Positions 1 through 8,539 of a DNA stretch of 64,000 nucleotides are shown piece by piece. Below the pieces are notes generated by a model that was not told the origin of the DNA, did not search any database, and worked only from the letters and a program-made list of their open reading frames with translations. A program made the position numbers and the translations under genes. Each line of letters opens with the position of its first letter. Positions within the stretch are counted from its first letter, which is position 1. This DNA is from Ectopseudomonas oleovorans (lineage in GTDB: Bacteria; Pseudomonadota; Gammaproteobacteria; Pseudomonadales; Pseudomonadaceae): contig NZ_QASO01000078.1 in assembly GCF_003052605.1 (NCBI RefSeq), positions 1 to 64,000 on the forward strand, written 5' to 3'.

Positions 1-222
1 TGGGGGCAAGTCGTACAGTGGCACAACGGGTGGCGGCCAACAGCCGGCGCTGGTGGTGCAACAGCGGCAAGCTACTCAATAGGGTGTTGAACCTGGCCTG
101 GTTCGACCGCCTGGGATTAGCCCGACTCTCATAACCTCAATCCCTCGAACCGCCCGGTGCGGACCCGCATGCCGGGTGGTGTGGCAGGGGCGCAGTTCAT
201 CAGAACTGCCCCCTATGCCGAT
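1..222 (+). mobile_element. Group II intron, 3' end
   Basis: The window opens inside a group II intron. After the maturase stop codon a domain V hairpin is visible at about 149-180: an 8-bp basal stem (CCGCCCGG with CCGGGTGG, one G-T pair), a 4-bp upper stem (TGCG/CGCA) capped by GACC, and a two-base TG bulge on the 3' side at 170-171. A second long hairpin at about 184-219 fits domain VI, with an unpaired A at 215 lying 7 bases before a terminal AT at 221-222, the usual place for the branch-point A and 3' splice site. The 5' part is outside the window, so class and target cannot be stated. Confidence 0.78.
3..134 (+). CDS. Group II intron reverse transcriptase/maturase, C-terminal fragment
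   Basis: Only the last 43 codons are in the window, open from base 3 to the TAA at 132-134. The peptide contains SRRWWCNSGKLLN and ends WFDRLGLARLS, which matches the C-terminal end of bacterial group II intron-encoded proteins (a SRRWW-type motif, then a WFD..GLPRL-type ending). Such proteins splice the intron and drive its retrohoming. The domain V-like hairpin that follows within 20 bases supports the call. The reverse transcriptase and maturase domains lie upstream of the window and cannot be judged. Confidence 0.72.
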   Translation, partial: GASRTVAQRVAANSRRWWCNSGKLLNRVLNLAWFDRLGLARLS

Positions 223-387
223 TGCGTGGCCACTCTGCCTGTCAGGTGCATGGCGCAGCTTGTGTCGGCGCCTGCGCTGCTGCCATTGGCAATATCCATG
301 GTCACTATCGAGAGCACTGATTTCTGTCTAGCGCGGCATCGGCCTAATGTTGAGCCCAACAGAGTTTGAGTTGGATTGGAGGTCATG

Positions 388-594
388 ATGTCCCGTATCG
401 ATGTGGTTTCCCTGGTTGGTAGTGCGGTGCCGGCTGAGCTCCGCTCCGACGGTCACATGGCGTGCTGGCTGGTGATTGTGGACGGCCAGCCGAAAGCCGG
501 CCCCTTCGCCTCCCGCGAGGCTGCGCTGGCTTGCCAGGCGGTCTGGATGCTCAGCAGCGCTATTCGTCGTGAGGGCGATTCGCTGCTGGCCTGA
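388..594 (+). CDS. Small hypothetical protein
   Basis: A 68-residue reading frame with an acidic-to-neutral composition and no signal peptide or membrane segment. The ATG at 388 sits 5 bases after GGAGG (378-382), a better spacing than the ATG at 385 or the TTG at 376. The middle (ACWLVIVDGQPKAGPFASRE) looks like a folded beta-strand segment, followed by a helical AALACQAVWMLSSAIRR stretch. It lies between the group II intron and earP and is followed by a clear terminator. I do not recognise the family. Confidence 0.55.
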   Translation: MSRIDVVSLVGSAVPAELRSDGHMACWLVIVDGQPKAGPFASREAALACQAVWMLSSAIRREGDSLLA

Positions 595-634
595 CTCACT
601 GTTTTACCCCGCGCTCGCTCCAGCGCTCCCCTTG

Positions 635-656
635 GCCCGCCTCTGGCGGGCTTTTT
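635..656 (+). terminator. Rho-independent terminator
   Basis: A 7-bp perfect stem (GCCCGCC/GGCGGGC) with a TCT loop is followed by five T residues. It ends the small gene at 388-594 ahead of earP. Confidence 0.85.
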
Positions 657-702
657 CTTGTTCGCCGGTTAGAATGGCGATCATTTTCCGAAGGAGCGCA
701 GT

Positions 703-1845
703 GTGGCCAGGTGGGACATCTTCTGCAGCGTGGTCGACAACTACGGTGATATCGGCGTGACTTGGCGGCTGGCCCGGCAACTGGCGGCCGAGCAGGGGCA
801 TGTTGTGCGCCTGTGGATCGACGAGTTGGGCGCCTTCGTACGCTTGTGTCCCGAGGCCAGTGTCGATGCTGAATGGCAACGCTGGAGCGGTGTCGAGGTG
901 CACCAGTGGCGTGAGCCGTTCCCTGCGGTTGAGCCTGCGCAGGTAGTGATCGAGGCCTTCGCCTGTCAATTGCCGTCTGCCTATATCGAGGCGATGGTGG
1001 CCAGCGGCACGCGCCGCTTGTGGCTGAATCTGGAATACCTCAGTGCCGAGGACTGGGTGGCAGGCTGCCATGGCCTACCATCGCCGCAGCCTGGAGGCTT
1101 GCAAAAATTCTTTTTCTTCCCTGGATTCGTGGAGGGCACGGGCGGTTTGCTGCGCGAAGCCGATCTGTTGGCGAGGCGGCGTTCCTTTCAGGCTGACGCG
1201 CAGGCGCAGCAGGCGTTCCTGCAGTCGCTTGGCGTGATAAGGGAAGCCGGGGCGCGACTGATTTCGTTGTTCGCTTATGAAAATGCGGGGGTGGCGGGCT
1301 GGCTTGATGCGCTGGCAGCCGATTCGCAGTCGACTCAATTGCTGGTGCCGCAGGGCAAGGTTTTGGCGGATCTGCAGGCCTGGCTGGGCGAGGCGCAGTT
1401 GTTGCCTGGTGATCAGCGGCGGCGCGGCAATCTGCTGATCCATGTGCTGCCTTTCGTGGCGCAGGATGACTACGACCGCCTGTTGTGGTGCTGCGACCTC
1501 AACGCGGTGCGTGGCGAGGACTCCTTCGTGCGAGCGCAATGGGCGGGGCGGCCGCTGCTCTGGCACATCTACCCGCAGGAGGAACGGGCGCACTGGGACA
1601 AACTTGAGGCGTTTCTGGCGATTTATAACGCCGATCTGATGCCTGAAGCCGCTGCCGTTCAGGCTGAATTCTGGCGAGCCTGGAATGCGGGGGAAGGGAT
1701 GGAAACGGCCTGGCCTGCGCTTCTCGAGGTATGGCCGGTACTGCAGCGACACGCCGAGCAATGGTGTGACGATCAGGCCACTCGGTCGGATCTTGCCACG
1801 ACGCTGGAACAGTTTTACCTAAATTGGCTATTATACGCGGCCTAG
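703..1845 (+). CDS. earP: EF-P arginine-32 rhamnosyltransferase
   Basis: EarP transfers rhamnose from dTDP-L-rhamnose to Arg32 of elongation factor P in the cytoplasm, which activates EF-P for rescue of ribosomes stalled at polyproline. The 380-residue product has the EarP N-terminus [20 protein letters not shown] with the two conserved acidic residues (D12, D16) and, in the C-terminal half, the conserved [13 protein letters not shown] segment used for nucleotide-sugar binding. The start is GTG at 703, seven bases after AAGGAG; the next in-frame residues match the family. It is followed 34 bp later by efp, its substrate, which has Arg at position 32. That pairing makes the assignment firm. 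Confidence 0.95.
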   Translation: MARWDIFCSVVDNYGDIGVTWRLARQLAAEQGHVVRLWIDELGAFVRLCPEASVDAEWQRWSGVEVHQWREPFPAVEPAQVVIEAFACQLPSAYIEAMVASGTRRLWLNLEYLSAEDWVAGCHGLPSPQPGGLQKFFFFPGFVEGTGGLLREADLLARRRSFQADAQAQQAFLQSLGVIREAGARLISLFAYENAGVAGWLDALAADSQSTQLLVPQGKVLADLQAWLGEAQLLPGDQRRRGNLLIHVLPFVAQDDYDRLLWCCDLNAVRGEDSFVRAQWAGRPLLWHIYPQEERAHWDKLEAFLAIYNADLMPEAAAVQAEFWRAWNAGEGMETAWPALLEVWPVLQRHAEQWCDDQATRSDLATTLEQFYLNWLLYAA

Positions 1846-1879
1846 ATTTCTGTACCTCCCGCATATTTCGGATATTCGC

Positions 1880-2452
1880 ATGAAAACTGCACAAGAAATG
1901 AGAGTCAACAGCGTGGCCCTGATCGATGGCCAGCCGTGGCTGATCCAGAAGGCCGAGTTCACCAAGTCCGGACGTAACAGCGCCATCGTCAAGATGAAGC
2001 TGAAGAACCTGCTCAACGGTTCCAAGACCGAGACCGTCTACAAAGCCGACGACAAGATGGAGCCGGTGATTCTCGAGCGCAAGGAAGTGAATCTGTCCTA
2101 CATCAGCGGTGAGGACTATGTATTCATGGATCCGGAGTACAACTCCTACGAGCTGCGCGCCGAAGATCTGGAAAGCGTTCTGCCGTTCATTGAAGAAGGC
2201 ATGAACGATGTCTGCGAAGCCGTGTTCTTCGAAGGCAAGGTGATCTCCGTCGATCTGCCGACCACCATCGTGCGTCAGGTTGTCTACACCGAGAACGCTG
2301 CTCGTGGCGACACTTCCGGCAAGGTCATGAAGCCTGCCAAGCTGCGCAACGGTACCGAGATCAAGGTTGCCGAGTTCGTCGACATCGACGACTGGATCGA
2401 GATCGATACCCGTGACGGTTCCTACAAGGGCCGCACCCAGGCTCCGGCCTGA
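1880..2452 (+). CDS. efp: Translation elongation factor P
   Basis: A 190-residue EF-P of normal length: an N-terminal KOW-like domain, then two OB-fold domains, ending YKGRTQAPA. Residue 32 is Arg in the loop TKSGRNSA, the form rhamnosylated by EarP, not the Lys form modified by EpmA/B. EF-P binds between the P and E sites of the ribosome and promotes peptide bonds at consecutive prolines. It lies directly downstream of earP and is followed by a strong terminator, so the two probably form a short operon. Confidence 0.97.
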   Translation: MKTAQEMRVNSVALIDGQPWLIQKAEFTKSGRNSAIVKMKLKNLLNGSKTETVYKADDKMEPVILERKEVNLSYISGEDYVFMDPEYNSYELRAEDLESVLPFIEEGMNDVCEAVFFEGKVISVDLPTTIVRQVVYTENAARGDTSGKVMKPAKLRNGTEIKVAEFVDIDDWIEIDTRDGSYKGRTQAPA

Positions 2453-2469
2453 ACCTAAGCTGCACGAGA

Positions 2470-2495
2470 AACCCGGCCTAGGTGCCGGGTTTTTT
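2470..2495 (+). terminator. Rho-independent terminator of earP-efp
   Basis: An 8-bp stem (AACCCGGC/GCCGGGTT) with a 6-base loop runs into a T tract, 18 bases after the efp stop codon. Confidence 0.88.
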
Positions 2496-2551
2496 GTGGC
2501 TGTCACGCGGCGGTTTTCGTGGTGCGCGCGGCGCGCCCTAGGGTCATGATC

Positions 2552-3514
2552 TTACTGCTGTGGGATGGCCAGGCTGGTTTGCAGTGCCTGATCCCAGGGC
2601 GGCGGAAAGCCGAAGCGCTGCTTCAGGAAACTCAGCAGCAGGCGTGTCCGCTGGCTGGCCTCGCGCTCCAGGCGCAGGGCGTAGATGCTCACCGGCTCGA
2701 CGGGTGGCAGGCCCTGTTCGCAGAACAGCGGGATCAGCTCGCCACGTTGCAGATGCTCGCTGCTCATCCAGGTGGGCAGGTGGGCCACGCCAAGGCCGGC
2801 GAGGGCGCTGAACAGCAGGGTTTCGGCGTTGTTGCTGGTCTGGCGCAGGCGCTTGGGCTTGCACAACTGCAGTTTGCCGTCGACTTCGAAGCGCCAGGCG
2901 TAGGGTGGCGCCAGGCTGTCCCAATCGAGGCCGTCGTGCTGTTCCAGCTCCAGTGGGCTGCGGGGAATGCCGCGTCGACGCAGATACTCCGGGCTGGCGC
3001 AGACGATGCGCGTCATCGACGCCAGCGGCGTGGCCACCAGGCGGCTGTCGGGTAGGGGGCCAATACGCACGACGATATCCACCTCACCCAGGTGTTCGCC
3101 CTGCAGGTCGATGAAGCTGTCGATCAGGCGTAGTTGCACGTCCAGGCCGGGGTTTGCGCGCAGGAACTCGGCAATCGCCGGAGCCAAGTGGCGGCGCCCA
3201 AAGGGTGAGGGGGCGTCGATGCGAATCAGGCCTTCCGGTGCACTGCTCAACGACACCGCTTCGGCGCGGGCCAGGTGCAGCTCGGCAAGGATACGCCTGG
3301 CGCGCTCGGCGAACGCCAGGCCCGCCGGGGTGACGCGTACCGCATGAGTGGTGCGACTGAACAGACTGCTGCCCATGGCGCGCTCCAGGGCGTCGATGCG
3401 CCGTGCCACTGCCGAGGGCGTGAGCGGATGGCGCCTTGCCGCTGCGGAGAAGCTGCCGGTCTCCAGCACGTCGAGAAAGAGCTCCAACTGGTCGGTCAGT
3501 GCATCGGGGTTCAT
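2552..3514 (-). CDS. LysR-family transcriptional regulator
   Basis: A 320-residue LysR regulator. The N-terminal winged helix-turn-helix spans about residues 5-65 (LFLDVLETGSFSAAARRHPLTPSAVARRIDALERAMG), followed by a substrate-binding domain resembling the CrgA/DsdC-like group that is common in Pseudomonas (for example the SPFGRRHLAPAIAEFL segment). I chose the ATG at 3514 (MNPDALTDQLE) because the 11 extra residues possible upstream do not look like LysR protein. It is divergent from the TauE-type permease gene at 3615, with 100 bp between the starts, so it may regulate that gene. The ligand is unknown. Confidence 0.88.
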   Translation of the reverse strand: MNPDALTDQLELFLDVLETGSFSAAARRHPLTPSAVARRIDALERAMGSSLFSRTTHAVRVTPAGLAFAERARRILAELHLARAEAVSLSSAPEGLIRIDAPSPFGRRHLAPAIAEFLRANPGLDVQLRLIDSFIDLQGEHLGEVDIVVRIGPLPDSRLVATPLASMTRIVCASPEYLRRRGIPRSPLELEQHDGLDWDSLAPPYAWRFEVDGKLQLCKPKRLRQTSNNAETLLFSALAGLGVAHLPTWMSSEHLQRGELIPLFCEQGLPPVEPVSIYALRLEREASQRTRLLLSFLKQRFGFPPPWDQALQTSLAIPQQ

Positions 3515-3614
3515 GGCAGCCTTCTTATGTGAGATAAGCAAAGCCATTGTGCGCTGCTGTGCGTTTCCACGCTAGCCGTGGCTGCTTAACATGCGCCCAC
3601 TGTCTGGAGGTGTC

Positions 3615-4382
3615 ATGAATCTGTTCGACCTGTTGCTCAATCTATTGCTCGGCCTGGGCCTGGGGACTCTGGGCGGGTTATTTGGCATTGGCGGCGGGCT
3701 GATCGCCATTCCGGTGTTGGGCATCGTTTTCGGGCTGGATCAGCAGTTGGCTCAGGGCACCGCGCTGGTGATGGTGGTGCCGAACGTGATGCTGGCGATC
3801 TGGCGATACCATCAGCGCAATCGCATCGATCTGCGCTATGCGTTGCTGCTCGGTGTCACCAGCTTCTTCTGTGCCTGGCTGGCCTCGTTGTATGCAGTAG
3901 AAGTGGACTCGCGCACCATGCGCTGGGCTTTCGTCGGTTTCCTGCTGGCCCTGGCGGCATACAACCTGCTGCGCATGCTGATGGCTCAGGGGCCGGCCAG
4001 TGGCGAGTTGCGTCATCACTGGGGCTGGTTTGGCGTGCTGGGCGGGGTGTCCGGCGCCATGGGCGGGCTGTTTGGCGTGGGCGGCGCGGTGGTGGCTACG
4101 CCAGTGCTGACCAGCGTATTCGGCACCACCCAGGTGGTAGCGCAGGGGTTATCGCTGTCGCTGGCGCTGCCCAGCACCGGCGTCACGCTGTTCACCTACG
4201 CGCTGCATGATCACGTCAACTGGTGGATGGGCGTGCCGTTGGCGGTGGGTGGCCTGCTCAGCATCAGTTGGGGCGTACGCCTGGCCCATTCGCTGCCGGA
4301 GCGTCTGCTGCGCAGCCTGTTCTGTGGCTTCCTGCTGCTCTGTGCACTGCTGCTCGCGCTGGAGTCGGGTGGCCGCCTATAG
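3615..4382 (+). CDS. TauE/SafE-family membrane permease
   Basis: A 255-residue integral membrane protein with about eight predicted membrane segments and the duplicated glycine-rich signature of the TauE/SafE (formerly DUF81) family: LGTLGGLFGIGGGLIAIPVL near the N-terminus and GAMGGLFGVGGAVVATPVL in the second half. Members are proposed to export sulfite or organosulfonates, but substrates differ. The start is the ATG at 3615, eight bases after CTGGAGG. The 3' end overlaps the convergent LysR gene by 6 bp. The divergent LysR gene at 2552-3514 is the likely regulator. Confidence 0.86.
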   Translation: MNLFDLLLNLLLGLGLGTLGGLFGIGGGLIAIPVLGIVFGLDQQLAQGTALVMVVPNVMLAIWRYHQRNRIDLRYALLLGVTSFFCAWLASLYAVEVDSRTMRWAFVGFLLALAAYNLLRMLMAQGPASGELRHHWGWFGVLGGVSGAMGGLFGVGGAVVATPVLTSVFGTTQVVAQGLSLSLALPSTGVTLFTYALHDHVNWWMGVPLAVGGLLSISWGVRLAHSLPERLLRSLFCGFLLLCALLLALESGGRL

Positions 4383-5231
4383 GCGAAAACCATAGACGAT
4401 ATGCTCGGCCAGGCATTCGGTGACGGGTGACTGGCTGCTGTCGTTGCTCAGCAGCACGATGCTGGTCAGCGGCAGCAGCTGCAGGCCTTCGGCTTCGCCG
4501 AGGATGCGCAGGTCGGGGGTGATCAGGCTTTGCAGTTGCGCAGTGACCGCGAGGCCCGCGCGCACCACGGCGAAGATCGCCGAGAGGCTGGGGCTGGTGT
4601 AGGCGATGCGGTAGGGACGGCTCATCGCATCCAGCGCGTTGCAGGCCCATTCGCGGCAGAAACACTCGGCGTTGAACATGGCCAGTGGCATGGGGTTCTG
4701 TTCATGTGGGCAGAAGCCCTGGGCCATGGCCCAGGCGAAGCGCTCCTGGCGCAGCAGTTGGTCGATCTCCTTGTCGGGCTGGCGGGTGACGATGGTCAGG
4801 TCCAGATCCTGGCGCAGCAGCAGTTGTCCCGAAGGCTCGCAATGCACTTCCACCTGCACCAGCGGATAGGCCTGGGCGAAGCGCGAGAGAATCTTCGGCA
4901 GAAAGCGCATCACGTAGTCGTCCGGCGTGCCGATGCGCACGACACTGACCATATGCGGCTCGCGCAGGGTGTTGAGTACCTCGCCATGCAGCTTGAGGAT
5001 GCGCCGCGCATAACCCAGCAGCACCTGGCCCTCGGGCGTCAGCCGCACCTGACGGCCGTCGCGCTCGAACAACGGGCGTTGCACCACGTCTTCCTCCAGC
5101 CGCTTTATCTGCATGCTCACGGCTGACTGGGTGCGATTGACCGTTTCTGCGGCGCGGGTGAAACCGCCGGTGTCGGCGATGGCAACGAAGTTGCGCAGCA
5201 ATTCGGCATCAATACTGGGGTGGAAGGCCAT
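4377..5231 (-). CDS. LysR-family regulator, LrhA/HexA-like
   Basis: A 284-residue LysR protein. The DNA-binding domain (LLRNFVAIADTGGFTRAAETV, then QSAVSMQIKRLEEDV) and the following segment RPLFERDGRQVRLTPEGQ resemble the LrhA/HexA/PecT subgroup, which in enterobacteria controls motility and virulence. The effector domain contains RIGTPDDYVMRFLPKIL, also typical of that subgroup. Orthology to any named regulator is an inference. It reads convergently into the TauE-type gene and away from the DUF1127 gene at 5329. Confidence 0.85.
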   Translation of the reverse strand: MAFHPSIDAELLRNFVAIADTGGFTRAAETVNRTQSAVSMQIKRLEEDVVQRPLFERDGRQVRLTPEGQVLLGYARRILKLHGEVLNTLREPHMVSVVRIGTPDDYVMRFLPKILSRFAQAYPLVQVEVHCEPSGQLLLRQDLDLTIVTRQPDKEIDQLLRQERFAWAMAQGFCPHEQNPMPLAMFNAECFCREWACNALDAMSRPYRIAYTSPSLSAIFAVVRAGLAVTAQLQSLITPDLRILGEAEGLQLLPLTSIVLLSNDSSQSPVTECLAEHIVYGFRL

Positions 5232-5328
5232 TCATCAATCCTCGAGATGGATGCCATAAGAAACATTCGCTGGATTGATCTAAAGCTGGGCCCGACACTG
5301 ACGCCAACCCCACAGGGAGGGCGAAAAG

Positions 5329-5577
5329 ATGAAAGGTCAGAAAGGTTATGCGTTGGCTCAGGCCATCCACTTCGAACGGTTGCCGTCACTGGTCGGCGTA
5401 TGGCGTATGCTGCGGCGCTGGCGTCAACTGGCTCACAAGCGGGCACAGCTGGCGCAACTGAATGATGCTGCATTGAAGGACCTGGGACTGTCCCGCGCCG
5501 ATGTGTTGCAGGAGGCCGAACGGCCGTTCTGGGATTACCCGCTGAGAAAGAGAGTGGTACATGACAGGAGTTGTTGA
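5329..5577 (+). CDS. DUF1127 domain protein
   Basis: An 82-residue basic protein with a C-terminal DUF1127 (YjiS-like) motif: WRQLAHKRAQLAQLNDAALKDLGLSRADV, about residues 31-60. Members of this family are short, Arg-rich, and in some alphaproteobacteria bind RNA or affect phosphate and RNA metabolism; the role in Pseudomonas is unclear. A GGAGGG sits just ahead of the ATG at 5329. The stop codon TGA overlaps or abuts the ATG of the EamA gene at 5578, so the two are co-transcribed and probably translationally coupled. Confidence 0.82.
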   Translation: MKGQKGYALAQAIHFERLPSLVGVWRMLRRWRQLAHKRAQLAQLNDAALKDLGLSRADVLQEAERPFWDYPLRKRVVHDRSC

Positions 5578-6522
5578 ATGACCGCGGTACGCAAGGGCGC
5601 CGATTTTTTCCTGTTCCAACTGATGCTGTTGTTATGCGCCATCTGGGGTAGCCAGCAGGTGGCAATCAAGCTGGCGGCGGGCGATATCGCGCCCATGCTG
5701 CAGGTGGCCTTGCGCTCCGGCATCGCCGCCGTGCTGGTCGGCTTGCTCTTGCTGTGGCAGCGCGGATGGCGCGAATGGGTCAGCTCGACGTGGCTGGCTG
5801 GACTGCTGGCGGGCGTGTTGTTCGCACTGGAGTTCTTCTTCATCGCCCTTGGCCTGCGCTACACCACGGCTTCGCATATGGCGGTATTTCTCTACACCGC
5901 GCCGATCTTCTCGGCGCTTGGGCTGCACTTTCTGTTGCCCAGCGAGCGCTTGCGACGCCTGCAGTGGCTGGGTATCACCTTGTGTTTCGGCGGTGTAGTG
6001 ATGGCATTTGGTGTCGGTGGCAATTGGGCTGAGGTCGATGCCGGTATGCTGCTGGGCGATGCGCTGGGGCTGTGCGCCGGCATGGCCTGGGGCGCGACCA
6101 CGGTAGTCGTGCGGGGTTCGCGCCTGTCCGAAGCGCCGGCCGGGTTGACCCTGTTCTATCAGTTAGCGGTGGCGTTCGTGCTGCTGCTGGCGTACGCGCT
6201 GGTGGTGGTGGACTTGTCCCAGCTGCGTTGGACGCCTGTGGCCATCGCCAGCATTCTGCTGCAGGGCGTGGTGGTGTCATTCTTCACCTACTTGACCTGG
6301 TTCTGGCTGCTGCGCCGCTACCTGGCTTCGAACATGGCAGTGTTCTCCTTCATGACCCCGCTGTTTGGCGTCACCTTCGGCGTGCTGGTGCTGGACGAAC
6401 CGCTGACCCTGAACTTCATCATTGGCGCGGCGCTGGTGCTGTCGGGCATCACCCTGGTCAGCAGCGAGGCCTGGTTGCGTCGACGTCTGTCCGGCTGGCG
6501 TGGCCTGCCGCAGCAACCCTGA
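5578..6522 (+). CDS. EamA/DMT-family inner-membrane exporter
   Basis: A 314-residue drug/metabolite transporter with ten predicted membrane helices and two EamA repeats (about residues 15-145 and 155-290). The first repeat starts LMLLLCAIWGSQQVAIKLAA, the usual EamA beginning with a conserved WG.xxxAIK pattern. The substrate cannot be told from sequence. It is coupled to the DUF1127 gene and is followed 17 bp later by the interrupted DUF3291 gene, which was probably the next gene of the same operon before the IS insertion. Confidence 0.88.
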   Translation: MTAVRKGADFFLFQLMLLLCAIWGSQQVAIKLAAGDIAPMLQVALRSGIAAVLVGLLLLWQRGWREWVSSTWLAGLLAGVLFALEFFFIALGLRYTTASHMAVFLYTAPIFSALGLHFLLPSERLRRLQWLGITLCFGGVVMAFGVGGNWAEVDAGMLLGDALGLCAGMAWGATTVVVRGSRLSEAPAGLTLFYQLAVAFVLLLAYALVVVDLSQLRWTPVAIASILLQGVVVSFFTYLTWFWLLRRYLASNMAVFSFMTPLFGVTFGVLVLDEPLTLNFIIGAALVLSGITLVSSEAWLRRRLSGWRGLPQQP

Positions 6523-6599
6523 CGCATGGAGGCTGGAAATTGTCCGCTTATCACTTGGCCCAACTGAACATTGCCTGGATGAAGGCGTCGCTGGAGTCA

Positions 6600-6618
6600 G
6601 AGCTTGTGAGCTTTTCGG
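6600..6618 (+). repeat. Left inverted repeat of the IS1182-like element
   Basis: Begins GAGCTTGTGAG and pairs imperfectly with the inverted copy at 8093-8111. It is preceded by the candidate target duplication TCA at 6597-6599. Confidence 0.65.
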
Positions 6619-6739
6619 TCACGCCCGCCGAAGGGGGCGCGAGTGGGTTTGTGATCGCTGTGGCGGTCAGATGATCTGTTCAGCATGAAGGCACTCGCGT
6701 TATCTGGTTTTTCGGGTCGTTTTTCGCCGTTTCGTACGC

Positions 6740-8038
6740 TCAAGCCCCGATTCCGGACACTGCAGACGCACCTTTCCCGAAGGCAAGCATCTCCGGCGCG
6801 AGGCTGGCCATCCGCATCAGGTTGTGGGCCAAGGCAAAGAACAGGACCACGCACTTGACCTTGGCCAGTCCGCGCACGCGGAACTGCTGGAGTCCCCGGT
6901 TGCGGCTGTGGGCATTGACGCATTCGGCGGTTGCGGCGCGGTTCTTGTAGATCGCCTTGGCCTCATCGGTCCCCATGCGCGCGCGCCATGCCGCCACGCC
7001 AGGACTGTCGTCGGGCTTGGGCTGGTGTGGGTCCACCGCCTTGTCCTTGGCCGCCGGCACCGGCCCATACACCGTGGTGTGCGCGCTGGCCTGTTCGACC
7101 TGCTCGTGACCCACAAAGCCGCCATCGACCAGCCAGGCCTCGGGCGTCTGACCGCAACGCTCGCGCACCTGCTCGATCATCGGCACCATCTGACCCTGGT
7201 CGCTTCCAATCGTGGCCACCTCGACGCCCACAATCACCAGCGAGTCGACATCGCTGGCCAACTGCGGGTTGTACGCAGGCCGAAACCCGCCGTCGCCCAT
7301 CTTCATGACCGTCGCCTGGGCATCGGTCGTCGAGGCGCGCGCCTGATCGGCCGCCTTGCCCTGGCGGCGCTTGATCGCTTCGAGTTCGGGCAAGCGCGCC
7401 AGCGCCTCGGCCACCCGGGTCTCGCGCTCACGGGCCGCGCGCAGCCGCGCCGCCTGACGAGCCCGCTCGGCCCTGCCCGGGTCGGCTTCAAGCTCGGCCT
7501 TGAGCTGCGCGACCCGCTCGCGGGCCGCCTCCAGGTAGCCCGCGAGCTTGTCCTCGCGCCGGAACGATCCCGCCCCCGCACTGGCCCGCACCCGCATGCC
7601 ATCCTGCGCCACCTGGCGCAGCTTCACCACCCCGGCGGCAATGAGCGTTGCCACATTAGCGCTGAGCAACTCGTCGAGCGCCTCGCCGTGATCCTTCCGA
7701 AAGTCCGACAGCGTGTGGTAATTGACCTGCACCCCGCCGCACAGCCAACGATACGCATCATGCGCATCGGTCAGGCGCGCCACCTCGCGCGCGCTGCCCA
7801 CCCCGTCGAGCGTCGCGTAAAGCCACAGCGACAACAGAATCTCCGGCGCAATCGCCGCCCGACCAACCCCGCCCTCACGCACCCGGATCCGCTCATAGAA
7901 GCGCGCCAGATCCTGCCCGGCAACATACGACCACACCAGCCGCGCCCGATGACCTTCCGGCAGCAGCGACTCGAGGTCGCTGGCGCGAAACTCCATCTGG
8001 GTGCGGTTGGGCAAAATCACGCGTGCGTGAGCTTTCAT
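6740..8038 (-). CDS. IS1182-family transposase
   Basis: A 432-residue DDE transposase. The N-terminal part (FRASDLESLLPEGHRARLVW, then YHTLSDFRKDHGEALDELL) is typical of IS1182/IS5-type proteins. A coiled-coil region rich in Ala, Arg and Glu at about residues 165-235 separates it from the catalytic part, where NPQLASDVDSLVIVGVEV, AWLVDGGFVGHE and a C-terminal RAATAECVNAHSRNRGLQQF can be seen. The family usually contains the terminal Y..R.xxE-type segment; here it reads YKNRAATAECVNA. The frame is intact, so the element could be active. Confidence 0.88.
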   Translation of the reverse strand: MKAHARVILPNRTQMEFRASDLESLLPEGHRARLVWSYVAGQDLARFYERIRVREGGVGRAAIAPEILLSLWLYATLDGVGSAREVARLTDAHDAYRWLCGGVQVNYHTLSDFRKDHGEALDELLSANVATLIAAGVVKLRQVAQDGMRVRASAGAGSFRREDKLAGYLEAARERVAQLKAELEADPGRAERARQAARLRAARERETRVAEALARLPELEAIKRRQGKAADQARASTTDAQATVMKMGDGGFRPAYNPQLASDVDSLVIVGVEVATIGSDQGQMVPMIEQVRERCGQTPEAWLVDGGFVGHEQVEQASAHTTVYGPVPAAKDKAVDPHQPKPDDSPGVAAWRARMGTDEAKAIYKNRAATAECVNAHSRNRGLQQFRVRGLAKVKCVVLFFALAHNLMRMASLAPEMLAFGKGASAVSGIGA

Positions 8039-8092
8039 GGCAGGGTTACGAGATCGTGGCCGGGACGCAAGAATTATACCAAAAGCATTTCT

Positions 8093-8111
8093 CGGAAATC
8101 TTCACAGACTC
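8093..8111 (-). repeat. Right inverted repeat of the IS1182-like element
   Basis: Read inward on the minus strand it begins GAGTCTGTGAA and matches the left end at about 13 of 19 positions. It is followed by TCA at 8112-8114. Confidence 0.65.
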
Positions 8112-8539
8112 TCAGCGGAGATGGCTGACTTCGTCGCCAATCTGGAGCGTATCAATGCACTGGCTGAAGGCTCGCCCGGCTATGTCTGGCGTTTGCAGGA
8201 CGAGGCGGGCGATGCCACGGCAATCCGTCCGTTCGGTGACGAGGTGTGGGTCAACATGTCGCTTTGGCAGGACGTGCAGTCGCTCGGCGATTACGTCTAC
8301 AAATCGGCACATACCGAGATGCTCAAGCGCCGTCGCGAATGGTTCGAGCGTGTCGAGCAGGCGCACCAGGTGCTGTGGTGGGTGCCCGCCGAGCATCGGC
8401 CGAGCGTGGTCGAGGCCGCTGAGCGCCTGGCTCATCTGCGCGAGTATGGCGCGACGGTGCAGGCCTTCACCTTTCGCCACGCGTTCGCCGCGCCGGCCTG
8501 AACTCGTCGGCAGCCAAACTGCCTGATAGGCTGGTCGCC

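Larger units (their letters stand above)
6600..8111 (-). mobile_element. IS1182-family insertion sequence
   Basis: About 1512 bp, containing a single transposase gene on the minus strand. The ends are imperfect inverted repeats: reading inward, GAGCTTGTGAGCTTTTCGG on the left and GAGTCTGTGAAGATTTCCG on the right share about 13 of 19 positions. Removing the element restores the DUF3291 frame exactly, which fixes the boundaries to within a base or two. The flanking TCA (6597-6599 and 8112-8114) would be a target duplication. The gene is very GC-rich and intact, so the insertion may be recent. Confidence 0.82.
6540..8501 (+). pseudogene. DUF3291 gene split by an insertion sequence
   Basis: The 5' part (6540-6599) starts at TTG, seven bases after GGAGG, and encodes LSAYHLAQLNIAWMKASLES. 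The 3' part (8115-8501) continues AEMADFVANLERINALAEG and on to a normal C-terminus. Joining the two after removing the element and one copy of a TCA duplication gives a continuous 148-residue frame, the normal size for DUF3291 proteins (a heme-degrading-monooxygenase-like ferredoxin fold). The function of the family is not established. The insertion after codon 20 should abolish it unless the 3' part is re-initiated at the ATG at 8121. Confidence 0.85.

Noticed and set aside
157..369. Open frame across the intron end
   Set aside because: It runs through domain V and VI of the intron and has no ribosome binding site.
6824..8128. Long open frame (434 codons) on the plus strand across the IS element
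   Set aside because: It is the antisense of the intact transposase; the product is Arg/His-rich without any family character.
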